A stretch of 18,652 nt of DNA. Origin: Stramenopiles sp. TOSAG23-2. Taxonomy: Eukaryota; Sar. This document shows positions 1 through 7,762 of this stretch, piece after piece. The notes under the pieces were generated by a model. That model did not search any database. It was not told the DNA's origin and saw nothing but the letters and a program-made list of their open reading frames with translations. Within the stretch, counting starts at the first letter, position 1. Every line of letters begins with the position of its first letter. The translations under genes were made by a program, and so were the position numbers. The stretch is taken from assembly GCA_900128395.1 (NCBI GenBank), contig LT649602.1, positions 1-18,652 of the forward strand. Reading direction: 5' to 3'.

Positions 1-605
1 TTTTCTAATCTGCCTTTAATATTGTTTAATCTTCTCTTCAACCTTTCTTTTTGTGATAAGTTGCCCGCCTCCTCCTCCTCCTCCTCCTCCTCCTCCTCCT
101 GAGATAATGCTTTTTTTATCCCAAATGTAAAGCATTTCCTCGAGGCGATTCTCCCTCCTGATTTCTTCTCTTCTGCTTTTAATTTTGGTAATTTTACTGG
201 GTTCATACAGTCGAACTGGATACGTGTTAATTGTCCTTCTATCTTACCTTTATCTTCTTTCCTTGCAGCTTCAATAACATACCAAGCCAACTTGGCACTA
301 TCATCATCACTGCCACCAAGATCCCGTTCCTGTATATCAATGGCATATGTATTGTTGTTAATCAAATATAAAATTTTGTTCGGTGCGTCACAAAAGTAAT
401 TTTCAGCTGTTTTAGCGTCGCTAAATTTAAACACAAACTTGGTGTTGCCGCCTTTAGCTCTTGTATCGCGTTGTTTTTCTTGTATCGCGTTTGTTTTTTT
501 TAACTTGTCCAAATTAGTCTTACTTGTGTACTTAAATTTTTCAACAATGCATGGCCAAACGTTGGCACCATAAAACTGTAATTGCAAGGGGTTGTTAGAC
601 ATCAT
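1..605 (-). CDS. Partial unknown protein with poly-Glu run (C-terminus off the window)
   Basis: A minus-strand frame is open from two adjacent ATGs (603-605 and 600-602) to the left edge, giving at least 201 codons with no stop. I do not recognise the family. The first ~130 residues look like a mixed alpha/beta globular region (residues 11-22 and 56-92 are rich in aromatic and beta-forming residues). A Lys/Arg-rich stretch (140-165) follows, then ten consecutive Glu (170-179) encoded by the GAG/CTC repeat, then a strongly basic helix-like segment (184-200). The charged tail could be a coiled coil or a nucleic-acid or protein-binding tail. Codons are less AT-biased than in the central genes. 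A 19-bp imperfect tandem duplication lies inside the frame (460-497), and its length is not a multiple of three. The open length and sensible composition support a real gene; its function is unknown. Confidence 0.6.
   Translation of the reverse strand, partial: MMSNNPLQLQFYGANVWPCIVEKFKYTSKTNLDKLKKTNAIQEKQRDTRAKGGNTKFVFKFSDAKTAENYFCDAPNKILYLINNNTYAIDIQERDLGGSDDDSAKLAWYVIEAARKEDKGKIEGQLTRIQFDCMNPVKLPKLKAEEKKSGGRIASRKCFTFGIKKALSQEEEEEEEEEEAGNLSQKERLKRRLNNIKGRLE
68..100. repeat. (CCT)11 trinucleotide microsatellite
   Basis: Eleven perfect CCT units. On the minus strand they read as ten GAG (Glu) codons followed by CAG inside the partial left-edge gene. The tract is probably length-polymorphic, but in-frame changes would be tolerated. 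Confidence 0.95.
460..497. repeat. 19-bp imperfect tandem duplication inside coding sequence
   Basis: Two adjacent 19-bp units, 460-478 and 479-497, share the exact 13-mer CTTGTATCGCGTT and then T-rich tails. The unit is not a multiple of three, so the two copies are read in different frames of the left-edge gene (NAIQ.. versus QRDTR..), yet the frame stays open. Confidence 0.8.
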
Positions 606-1715
606 TAATATTCAATAAAATAACAAGCACAATGTAACAGTGCGAAAAATAATTATAATTGCTGAAACTAGAAAAAGCGCTTTGTGTGATTGCAACAGCT
701 GGAATATGTAGGGGATATTATATCTGGTCCAATTATTATTCATCTTCTTCAAATTGATTTATGTATTCTCCTTTGTTGCTTTATATATTACAGAAGTTGT
801 TTTTGCTTTGTGAATTTTAATTTTTTTTTGTGTTCCCAGGACGGATTCCCTCTTCTTGAAGTGGTTGAATATTTTGTATACTACTAACTATGAGAAAAAC
901 GAGGAAAGAGTCAAGATGTGAAAAAAAAATCTTTCGGTAAAAATGGGCGAAATCTTTTTCAACTTCTAGAAGGAATCATTACACCATAATTTCAATAATA
1001 ATTTTCCTTCGATTTTATATTTTTTTTCCATGGTATTCCAGTGCTAAAATGAACTCCGCAATAGATCTAAAAACAACTTTAACATTTCGCTACGTGTAAA
1101 ATTACACTTCGTGTGCTTAAATCCGAAAATTATCCAAATATTGACTTCCGATTTCTTCGTAGCGTTTACGCGAAGAAAGGCAATCCTATCATATAAAATG
1201 GCAAACAAAAACCAAGCGTATTCCTTACCTAACATTAAAAATGACAATAGTGGTGTGATTTTTGGCAATATTCTGAGTTCCACTAAAAATAAATATCCGA
1301 AAAATGTAGTATATTCGTACAAACGAAACTTAGGTTAGCTATATATAATGAAGGATCTGCAACTTGATATAAATAATACATATATATTTGGCAATATTCT
1401 GAGTTCCACTAAAAATAAATATCCGAAAAATGTAGTATATTCGTACAAACGAAACTTAGGTTAGCTATATATAATGAAGGATCTGCAACTTGATATAAAT
1501 AATACATATATATATATTCCAAAATGAAACATACATAACGAAAAGAAGAAATAAAGGGACATTATATCAGTACGTAAAAAACTATATTTATTTTTATAAC
1601 ATTATTAATATACTTTAGTTAGTATTATACCAGAGGTAGTTGAACAGTTGTTGCAGTTCCAATATTTAAAATATTAATTATATATAATTTCAACAATAAT
1701 AATAATATTGGAAAT
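606..1715. other. Gene-poor region with an exact 126-bp tandem duplication
   Basis: There is no convincing gene in this 1.1 kb. Short frames exist on both strands around 1044-1338 (92 codons minus, 75 plus), but they overlap antiparallel, lack recognisable motifs and have Phe/Leu- or Lys/Asn-rich translations typical of AT-rich noncoding DNA. A TACTAAC motif near 882 resembles a splicing branch point, but I found no convincing exons around it. The leftmost part should contain the promoter of the gene reading off the left edge. The dominant feature is the duplication at 1261-1512, listed separately. Confidence 0.6.
1261..1512. repeat. Exact 126-bp tandem duplication (two copies)
   Basis: Copy 1 is 1261-1386 and copy 2 is 1387-1512. 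I compared them base by base and see no mismatch. Each begins TTTGGCAATATTCTGAG and ends in TA repeats. The unit is 42 codons long, so any frame in one copy is kept in the other; the same short peptide ending in RNLG-stop is encoded twice. Perfect identity implies a very recent duplication, ongoing homogenisation, or an assembly artefact. Confidence 0.95.
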
Positions 1716-2099
1716 ATGGGCAACTATTTGTGGAAGCAACCACTCCAAACGATCTGCGAGCACCCGTATTCAAGCGTAGTAAACACCGCGTTGTACACTG
1801 GTAGTTATCTAGCCGGCAGCGCTTATGCCTTATGGTTTTTTATAGGCGAAACCTTTTTCGTGGGGTTGCACAAGGTGTTTTACAGAAAGGAAAGTTTGGG
1901 ATTCGAAGATTTGTGTAACTGTATCGCATTGTATTGTGAGGGACTCGTTGGTAAATATTTGGTATCACCTTGCAGGTCTTGGGTAATAAACAACTGTCGG
2001 TGTGACCTAGTACCGCCATTGCTTCAATGGATCGCCGAAGTGAATGTCCTGAAAAATGTAAAGGAGTTCACAACTCCACCAAAAAAAAAAAAACAATAA
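1716..2099 (+). CDS. Small unknown protein (127 aa), possibly membrane-associated
   Basis: A 127-codon frame starts MGNYLW and ends with a Lys run (PPKKKKQ) encoded by a 13-A tract, then TAA. I do not recognise a family. Residues ~24-56 form an aromatic, hydrophobic stretch that could be one or two membrane helices. Seven Cys are scattered through it, five of them between residues 87 and 115. The Gly after Met could in principle be myristoylated, but position 6 is Trp, which does not fit the usual Ser/Thr. Base composition is less AT-rich than the flanking DNA and the codons are varied, which favours real coding sequence. After the TAA the same frame stays open for another 102 codons (2100-2408; see the next entry), so this may be the 5' part of a gene broken by a stop. 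Function unknown. Confidence 0.45.
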   Translation: MGNYLWKQPLQTICEHPYSSVVNTALYTGSYLAGSAYALWFFIGETFFVGLHKVFYRKESLGFEDLCNCIALYCEGLVGKYLVSPCRSWVINNCRCDLVPPLLQWIAEVNVLKNVKEFTTPPKKKKQ

Positions 2100-2408
2100 A
2101 AGATACCCAATAAAAGCGGACTCTTTTTTCTATATTGTCGTGGATGTAATGGCCAATTATCAAAACATGTTGAATTCATATCAACAATTGAAGCAAAAGA
2201 TTATCCAATATATGAGAAAGAACCAATACCGCATACATATGATGCAGTTGTGGCATCACAATATTTTGCTAATTTCTTTGTGAATGAGGCACGTAAATCA
2301 ACCCAAACGCTGGGAAATGAAAATGATTATTTGATTTATAATTATAATACAACTTTCACTGGTAAAGCTGGTGGGTATTTTACTGAAACATATTTTTTTT
2401 CATCATAA
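2100..2408 (+). pseudogene. Coding-like fragment with Yippee-type zinc-knuckle motif
   Basis: This is a 102-codon frame without an ATG start, ending at TAA 2406-2408. It lies in exactly the same frame as the 127-aa ORF upstream, separated only by the TAA at 2097-2099. Codons (GCA, CCA, ATA, GAA, TCA) match the AT-rich style of the real genes here. The segment CRGCNGQLSKHVEFIS fits the start of Yippee/CULT-type zinc domains: C-x2-C, then x3-L, a His four residues on, and I-S. The second CxxC that completes such a domain is not found before the stop or just after it. A GGTAAAG at 2360-2366 could be a splice donor, but I see no convincing following exon. The most likely reading is a gene remnant or an exon of an intron-containing gene; the family link is tentative. 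Confidence 0.35.
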
Positions 2409-2547
2409 AAAGGAATTATATTGTACACGACGCAAAGCGTGTGCAGTCCAGCACGCATCGGATATAAAATTACCAAGTGTATTTTATACGCGAGTATAAG
2501 ATATATATTGGATAAGATATATAATTTAAAAAAAAAAGCGTATATAT

Positions 2548-2584
2548 ATCATAAATATATATATATATATTTATAATTTATGAT
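2548..2584. repeat. TA-rich inverted repeat
   Basis: Outer arms ATCATAAAT (2548-2556) and ATTTATGAT (2576-2584) are perfect reverse complements around a (TA)n core, giving a long AT cruciform-capable element in the gap downstream of the thiolase-like gene. The 199-bp gap 2409-2607 otherwise holds only two short GC-containing hairpins, including ACGC-AAA-GCGT near 2430. Confidence 0.7.
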
Positions 2585-2607
2585 AATTTAATTATAAAGC
2601 TCTACAG

Positions 2608-4338
2608 CTACAACCTACTATTACTACTCGTATTACCATTAAAGACAAAGACACTTTTTCCTTTATCCGTAGATACCATACCGTTCATTCCAACAGAATC
2701 TTGTCCTAATAATCCTTCCATCGCTTCCACATCACCACGTGGTAAATTTGCTACAAACCTTTCATTATTAGCGTTTAATCTACCGATGATAATACCTCTT
2801 GAAGATTTACCATCCCGATCACACATTACTGTATAACTTTCAATTGTTCCTTCGCCGCTTGGATTTTCAGCAACAATTGCTAATGGTTTTGCATATTCAT
2901 CTGCTCTTTTTTGTGTTACATATGGATCTTCTCGTCTCCATCCTTCACCATATATATGTTGTTGATTTGGTTTCGTTGAATATACACCAAATGCATGTTT
3001 CGTTATGTAACCACCATTTGCAGTTACTAATCCAGTAACATCTTTACCATTATGCTTTACCTTTGCATTTCTTAATACATCAATCATTTTACAGATGGAA
3101 TGGCCAACGTAATTATTTCCAGGACCTCCATGAAATGGTAATCCACCTGTCACAGTTAATGGCTTATTTAATGATTGAAAATCAATGCCAAGTTCATCAC
3201 ATGCCACTTCCACAGCAACTGGAAAGCAGGAATAGATATCAAAAAAATCAATTTCCGTATTTGGATTACTAATACCAGCCATTCTTAATGCTTCACCACC
3301 TGCAGCTCTCATTGCAGGAGATTTATGTAATTCTCTGCGTTTGCTGACTTGAATTTCATCTTTTGCATCACCACAACCATTCAAGAAAACCATTTTGCTT
3401 GGATCCACGTTCAATCGAGTAGCTTCACCATACGACATTACTAATATACCAGATGACATGTCTACATCCATAACAGCATTTAATCTTTTTCTGTAAAATG
3501 GCCTTCCAACCCAACGATTTGCACCACCATCATCAGTAGCCAATTCATCCACGCTATAAGCTGTGCCAAACCAACTATCTTTCACATTTGCAGATGCAGC
3601 AGCAACTTGTGAATAATCAGAAAATAATTTTGCCACAATTTGTGTTTGTTCATCAATCGTACGACCGTGTGATACGCGTAACGATTGTTCCAATAATGGA
3701 TAACATGCAATAGGTGCTGCCATTCCATGTCGTCTTTCTTTATCGGAAAACAAACCTTCATTAGATGTTAATTTTTTTCCGTCAGGAAATGCAGTAAGTC
3801 CTACACGTTTACTTAAACGTTGCAATAATTCTTGATTTTCAACTTCATGATCACCCCAACCTAAATCTTTTCGTGCTGATAATTTATTTTTCCTAGCTTT
3901 TTCAAACGAATGAAGAGCTTCACAACCAACAATTAAAGCACATTTATTTAAACCTTTGGAAATGCGTTCACAAGCTCTGTTGACCAATGCTTGCGGTGTA
4001 TTTCCACCACCAGCTGTATATACAAATTCGTTCAAGTTATCTTGAGTAGAAATATCTTTATTCGTAGCTGCTATGCACGCAGCTGGATTATCATAAATCC
4101 TAGCATCAGGATGTTCTTTCTCTGCAATAGCTAATCGTGAATCAGCAATCATATTTACAACTGCTATTGAATCTAATGATTCTGTATTTTCAATTCCAGC
4201 ATCTTGAAATGTTTTTGATGTTGCTATATTTAACAGTTCCAACGGGGTTACATAATCATTTTCTTTGGTTCTACCATTGCGTGGTGCAATATGACGTGCA
4301 ACACCAACAATGACTGGTAAATTCATTGGATATGCCAT
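2608..4338 (-). CDS. Peroxisomal thiolase-like protein (TLP1-type, with C-terminal OB-fold domain and PTS1)
   Basis: A 576-aa thiolase-superfamily protein resembling the SCP2-thiolase/TLP1 branch (acetyl-CoA acetyltransferase-like). The N-terminal thiolase half covers ~8-290 (VIVGVAR start), the second half ~291-455 (YSCFP at 369-373, GLPFHGGPGNN at 399-409, NGGYITKHAFG at 441-451), and a C-terminal domain ~460-566 (GEGTIESYTV, GIIIGR, RFVAN) matches the extra OB-fold domain of TLP1-like proteins. Where thiolases carry the nucleophilic Cys, this protein reads TAGGGNTPQALV (108-119), with Gly at the Cys position. The C-terminal CxG loop is NGG. Cys371 in YSCF corresponds to the HDCF region. 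Classical thiolase chemistry is therefore doubtful; CoA-ester binding is plausible. The last three residues, SRL, form a peroxisomal PTS1. It is divergent from an esterase ending SKL. No introns seen. Confidence 0.9.
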   Translation of the reverse strand: MAYPMNLPVIVGVARHIAPRNGRTKENDYVTPLELLNIATSKTFQDAGIENTESLDSIAVVNMIADSRLAIAEKEHPDARIYDNPAACIAATNKDISTQDNLNEFVYTAGGGNTPQALVNRACERISKGLNKCALIVGCEALHSFEKARKNKLSARKDLGWGDHEVENQELLQRLSKRVGLTAFPDGKKLTSNEGLFSDKERRHGMAAPIACYPLLEQSLRVSHGRTIDEQTQIVAKLFSDYSQVAAASANVKDSWFGTAYSVDELATDDGGANRWVGRPFYRKRLNAVMDVDMSSGILVMSYGEATRLNVDPSKMVFLNGCGDAKDEIQVSKRRELHKSPAMRAAGGEALRMAGISNPNTEIDFFDIYSCFPVAVEVACDELGIDFQSLNKPLTVTGGLPFHGGPGNNYVGHSICKMIDVLRNAKVKHNGKDVTGLVTANGGYITKHAFGVYSTKPNQQHIYGEGWRREDPYVTQKRADEYAKPLAIVAENPSGEGTIESYTVMCDRDGKSSRGIIIGRLNANNERFVANLPRGDVEAMEGLLGQDSVGMNGMVSTDKGKSVFVFNGNTSSNSRL

Positions 4339-4866
4339 GTTCTTCTTTGTTTGTTCTTTTTATTTTATTGTTTTCACTTTATTAATATTACTACAAGTAG
4401 TGTTGTGTGGTTGTGTAACTTACAATCATAAGTTGATCAATCACTATGAATTATTTCCTTGAAATTATTAAAAAGTTTTGTTTGTCTTAATCATTTCAAT
4501 AATATGCTGTATATCTATCTATAACTAGAAATGGAATAATAATAAATGTTTTCGAATAATATTGGTTGGACGGGGTCATCAAATTAAAATTCTTCGCCAC
4601 CCACCTGGTAAAAATTAATAATATATTTTGTATTAATATTATATATTATAATATATATTAATAGTGCTATTTTTATGCTACTACGACGGGTTTTTTTTTG
4701 ATGAAAATGGATTGTTTTGTTGAAGAAGATAGAAGAAGATTTAGATTGATTTATTGCACAGTTCACAGTGGAAGAAGTGCCTCGGAAGAAAGAAAAGAAT
4801 TTGAAAGAATATATATAGATAAATATAACGTGTAGTAATAACATAATAACATTTTAAACATACATT
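4339..4866. promoter_or_regulatory. Shared 5' region of the two divergent peroxisomal genes
   Basis: These 528 bp separate the starts of the thiolase-like gene (minus) and the esterase gene (plus), so both promoters must lie here or overlap. The DNA is AT-rich, with A/T runs, TA repeats near 4640-4660, and the direct repeat GAAGAAGATAGAAGAAGAT near 4722-4740. A minus-strand GTAAGT (4423-4418) upstream of the thiolase-like start could be the donor of a 5'-UTR intron ending before AACATGG. That is a guess from consensus only. No other gene seen. Confidence 0.4.
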
Positions 4867-6045
4867 ATGCAAACAATTGTGGATACATTTCATACTAATT
4901 TAGTACCACCACCTGGTGGAACGTTTAAAGTTTTATTACCACCATCATATGAAATTAATAATCCAAATAAAATATTTCCATTAATAATTGATTTACATGG
5001 TGGAAATGGATCTTGCGAAGATTTAAATGTTGGGTATTATAAAAATGCATGGGGTAATCATTATTTGCCACATGCTGTTGTTGTAACACCATCTGCTGCA
5101 CGTTCTCAATATATCAATACATTTGATAAAAAAGAATTATGGGAAGATTATATTGTATTTGAATTAATTCCATATATTAAAAAAAGATTTCATGTTTTAC
5201 AAGGTCAACAAGGTACTTGTATTCTTGGTGTTTCGATGGGTGGGGGTGGGACATTAAGAATTGGATTTCGATATCCTGAATTATTTGCTGTCATGGCTGC
5301 TGTAGAACCGGATTCTGTACCAGCATATGAATTAAAAGATTACCGTCCTCGTAATCGTTTTCATAAAATGTCTGCTGCACCAATCTTTGAGAAAATTTAT
5401 GGATCCTTTCCACCGAAAAAAATCCATACGAATCATTGGAATTTAAATAATGCTCCTTACATAGCACGCATGAATGAAGGAAGAATAAAACGAAGTGGCA
5501 TAAGAATTTACGTGGAATGTGGTAATCTTGATGATTTATTATTTTTTGAAGGTACAGAGTTTACACATCGAGCTCTTTGGCGATTAGGTATTAAACATGA
5601 ATATCGTTCTGTTGATGGAGCCCACCATATTGGACCGTCTATAACACATAGATTTGAAGATTGTTTAAAATATATAGGCAAAGTATTAAATAATGATTTT
5701 ATTCATGTACCAACTGTTGCTGAAATAGTAATATCAAATCCAAAATTTCAAAAACTTGTGCAAATGATGAGTGGTGAAGATGTTAATAGTATTCATCATG
5801 ATGATAATGATCAAAATAAGAAGAAGAATAACAACGATGAGGATATAACAAAAGGATTAGCAGAAAGTTTAGATCTTGATTCCGGTGATTCTATTGCGAT
5901 AATGAATTTGTTTATGGAACCTGAGTATAAAAAAATGTTAGATGAAGATTCCAAGCCTGGATATGGATTAAAAGGGTCACCTAAAGTAAAAGAAGAAGAA
6001 GATGGTGGTGATAATAATAATAGTGAATTGGCTAGTAAACTGTGA
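4867..6045 (+). CDS. Peroxisomal alpha/beta-hydrolase, esterase D-like, with PTS1
   Basis: A 392-aa protein. Residues ~15-275 are a putative-esterase (esterase D / S-formylglutathione hydrolase-like / feruloyl-esterase-like) alpha/beta-hydrolase. Visible elements are the oxyanion strand DLHGGNGS (42-49), the nucleophile elbow GVSMGG with Ser123, an acid region GNLDD (Asp222 or Asp223), and the catalytic His in GAHHIG (His253 or His254). The triad is intact, so it should hydrolyse an ester or thioester; the substrate cannot be read. Residues ~280-390 are an extension beyond the usual fold: a possible helical part, an Asp/Asn/Lys-rich linker (308-328), and an acidic end. The last residues, ASKL, give a canonical PTS1 tripeptide. 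It is transcribed divergently from the other PTS1 gene, suggesting co-regulation and a shared peroxisomal pathway. No introns seen; the start is the first in-frame ATG after an A/T-rich leader. Confidence 0.88.
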   Translation: MQTIVDTFHTNLVPPPGGTFKVLLPPSYEINNPNKIFPLIIDLHGGNGSCEDLNVGYYKNAWGNHYLPHAVVVTPSAARSQYINTFDKKELWEDYIVFELIPYIKKRFHVLQGQQGTCILGVSMGGGGTLRIGFRYPELFAVMAAVEPDSVPAYELKDYRPRNRFHKMSAAPIFEKIYGSFPPKKIHTNHWNLNNAPYIARMNEGRIKRSGIRIYVECGNLDDLLFFEGTEFTHRALWRLGIKHEYRSVDGAHHIGPSITHRFEDCLKYIGKVLNNDFIHVPTVAEIVISNPKFQKLVQMMSGEDVNSIHHDDNDQNKKKNNNDEDITKGLAESLDLDSGDSIAIMNLFMEPEYKKMLDEDSKPGYGLKGSPKVKEEEDGGDNNNSELASKL

Positions 6046-6332
6046 GACATTATATATATATATATATTCAAAATTTATATATACTCTCGTATATATTTAA
6101 TTTAATTTAATTCTTATATAATTTAAAAAATAAGATTGTGTTGTATTCTTTTGAAGAGTACGGCGTAGGAATTATCATGTGAGTAAGTTATATATGCATC
6201 ATAAAAATAAATTAACATGGATGCATAAATTAAAATTTATATATAATGTACGAGTATATATTTTAATACGTAGAAAAAATAACAAAACCTACTAAAACCG
6301 AGAAAAACACATATTCTCTCTGCCGTTTTTAA
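6046..6332. other. Convergent intergenic spacer
   Basis: These 287 bp lie between two converging genes. They contain TA repeats (6049-6068 and around 6080-6110) and A/T runs. No RNA gene or ORF of note. Confidence 0.6.
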
Positions 6333-7262
6333 TTAAACTAAATCAAGTTCTTCATCATCATTATCTTTATTTTTCAAACTCAATTTTTTATATTTTTTGC
6401 TTTTACCATCTTTACCTCTACGTGTTCGTTGCTTTTTTTTTCTATCACCTTTTGCTTTTGCTTTTTGTGATAATTTTTTTAATGCAATTGCTTTTCTTTT
6501 AGCTAATGATTTTTTTCTTCCATATAATTTACTAGACGTACTTTCACCAATACCAAAATCATCATCGTAGCTATTTCTTATAGATGATCCATTACTACCA
6601 TCATCTTCTTTATCTTTTTTGAAAAATCGTGTTTGTACTAGATAACCAGATAAAGATATTAAAAACCATACAATCACAAATCCAGCACATGCAAAAGTTG
6701 GACATAAAATTGTTTTTGGATCTGTTACTGCTTTCATGACATTAAATGGTATATTTAATAAGAAACATCCGCATACGACTATTATCAATGCTCCTGATAT
6801 TGATGTTGCAATTGCAGCAACTATTTCATATGCTTTATATGCTATATAGGAAAGTATTAACAATACTATAAATAACATTATCCATAAAATTAAATTTGAC
6901 CCTATTATATTTGCAATTCCACTATTCATAAAACCAATCACAAGTGTAAATGCACAACCACCAACTATTGCAGCTTGTCCAACCCTTAAAATACATACGC
7001 AAAGTGACCCAAATATAATACCACTTATGCCACTAATAATTAACAACGTTTCATTCGCAATACCTGGAATATTTTGTATTGCCCATAACATTAAAAATGC
7101 ACCAAAAATAAAACCAAAAACAAACAGACTAAATTTAACATATTTACGCCCTAAATAACATAATAAAAATCCAATGAATAACATGCAAGCTGCAATGCCT
7201 AATGTCACTTCATATCCAAGTGGTGTAAATACACCTAACTGTTGTGTCGATGGATCCATCAT
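6333..7262 (-). CDS. Seven-helix membrane protein, DUF4203/TMEM198-like, with long basic tail
   Basis: A 309-aa protein. About seven hydrophobic helices can be placed at ~18-37, 43-61, 72-92, 96-112, 123-141, 146-169 and 188-208. The order, with GYEVTLGIAACM at the start of helix 1, short connecting loops, and Gly-rich helices such as FGFIFGAFLML, fits the DUF4203 domain of TMEM198-like proteins. Animal TMEM198 has been linked to Wnt receptor phosphorylation at membranes; that role cannot be assumed here. Residues ~213-300 form a hydrophilic tail: first acidic/Ser-rich (217-243), then very Lys/Arg-rich (248-300, with clusters KKKQRTRR and KSKKYKK), ending in an acidic DDEELD. The basic cluster could bind acidic lipids or act as a sorting signal. 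Two adjacent Mets (7262-7257) could both start. It is divergent from the acetyltransferase gene. Confidence 0.82.
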   Translation of the reverse strand: MMDPSTQQLGVFTPLGYEVTLGIAACMLFIGFLLCYLGRKYVKFSLFVFGFIFGAFLMLWAIQNIPGIANETLLIISGISGIIFGSLCVCILRVGQAAIVGGCAFTLVIGFMNSGIANIIGSNLILWIMLFIVLLILSYIAYKAYEIVAAIATSISGALIIVVCGCFLLNIPFNVMKAVTDPKTILCPTFACAGFVIVWFLISLSGYLVQTRFFKKDKEDDGSNGSSIRNSYDDDFGIGESTSSKLYGRKKSLAKRKAIALKKLSQKAKAKGDRKKKQRTRRGKDGKSKKYKKLSLKNKDNDDEELDLV

Positions 7263-7762
7263 GTCTTTTTTTACATATATATATATATGTTATTAATCGA
7301 TTCTAGTAAATAATATATATATAGATCTATATGTTGCTACTATTAAAAATGTTTTAGTTCTCCCTGGTTTTATTTTTATTATTCGATTGAATTTTCTTCC
7401 ATATAATAAAACTTTATAATTTATTATTTATAACGTCTTCCTTTGATGGTCTTCTTCCCATAAGATCGAGCAATCCAGCAATGTCTGTGTGGTGGTAGTA
7501 ATATTAATGTGCTATTAGTATAATCCCTGCTATTCACCTACTAATAATTTATAAAATCAGGAAGGAAAAAAAAATGAATAATTTTTTTCAATTATTATTC
7601 AATTTTTTTAGCACCTTTAATTTTAATTCAATACATCGAAAACAAGATTTATTTTATTATATTATTCTAATTATGGAAAGACGAATATCATACAGAGGGA
7701 AATGCGAAACAAACGTAATTACGAATAAAAACAAATAATATAAAAGAAGAAAGAAAAAAGAT
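7263..7762. promoter_or_regulatory. Shared 5' region of the DUF4203 and NAA30-like genes
   Basis: These 500 bp separate two divergent genes. A perfect palindrome ACATATATATATATATGT lies ~10 bp upstream of the DUF4203-like start (7272-7289). Poly-A runs and a purine-rich GAAGAAAGAAAAAAG leader precede the plus-strand ATG. No ORF or RNA gene seen. Confidence 0.4.

Noticed and set aside
690-887. 65-codon plus-strand frame, Cys/Phe-rich
   Set aside because: Low-complexity hydrophobic translation of T-rich DNA, with no motif and no support from context.
1044-1338. Overlapping 92-codon minus and 75-codon plus frames
   Set aside because: They are antiparallel over the same DNA with no motif; at most one could be real, and the plus frame's end lies in the recently duplicated repeat.
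2097-2099. TAA read as a sense codon (alternative genetic code)
   Set aside because: COQ6, the NAA30-like gene and the DUF4203-like gene all end at TAA at the expected protein lengths, so the code appears standard.
4584-4844. 86-codon minus-strand frame in the divergent promoter region
   Set aside because: Its Ile/Phe/Lys-rich translation is typical of AT-rich noncoding DNA, and it lies between two well-supported starts.
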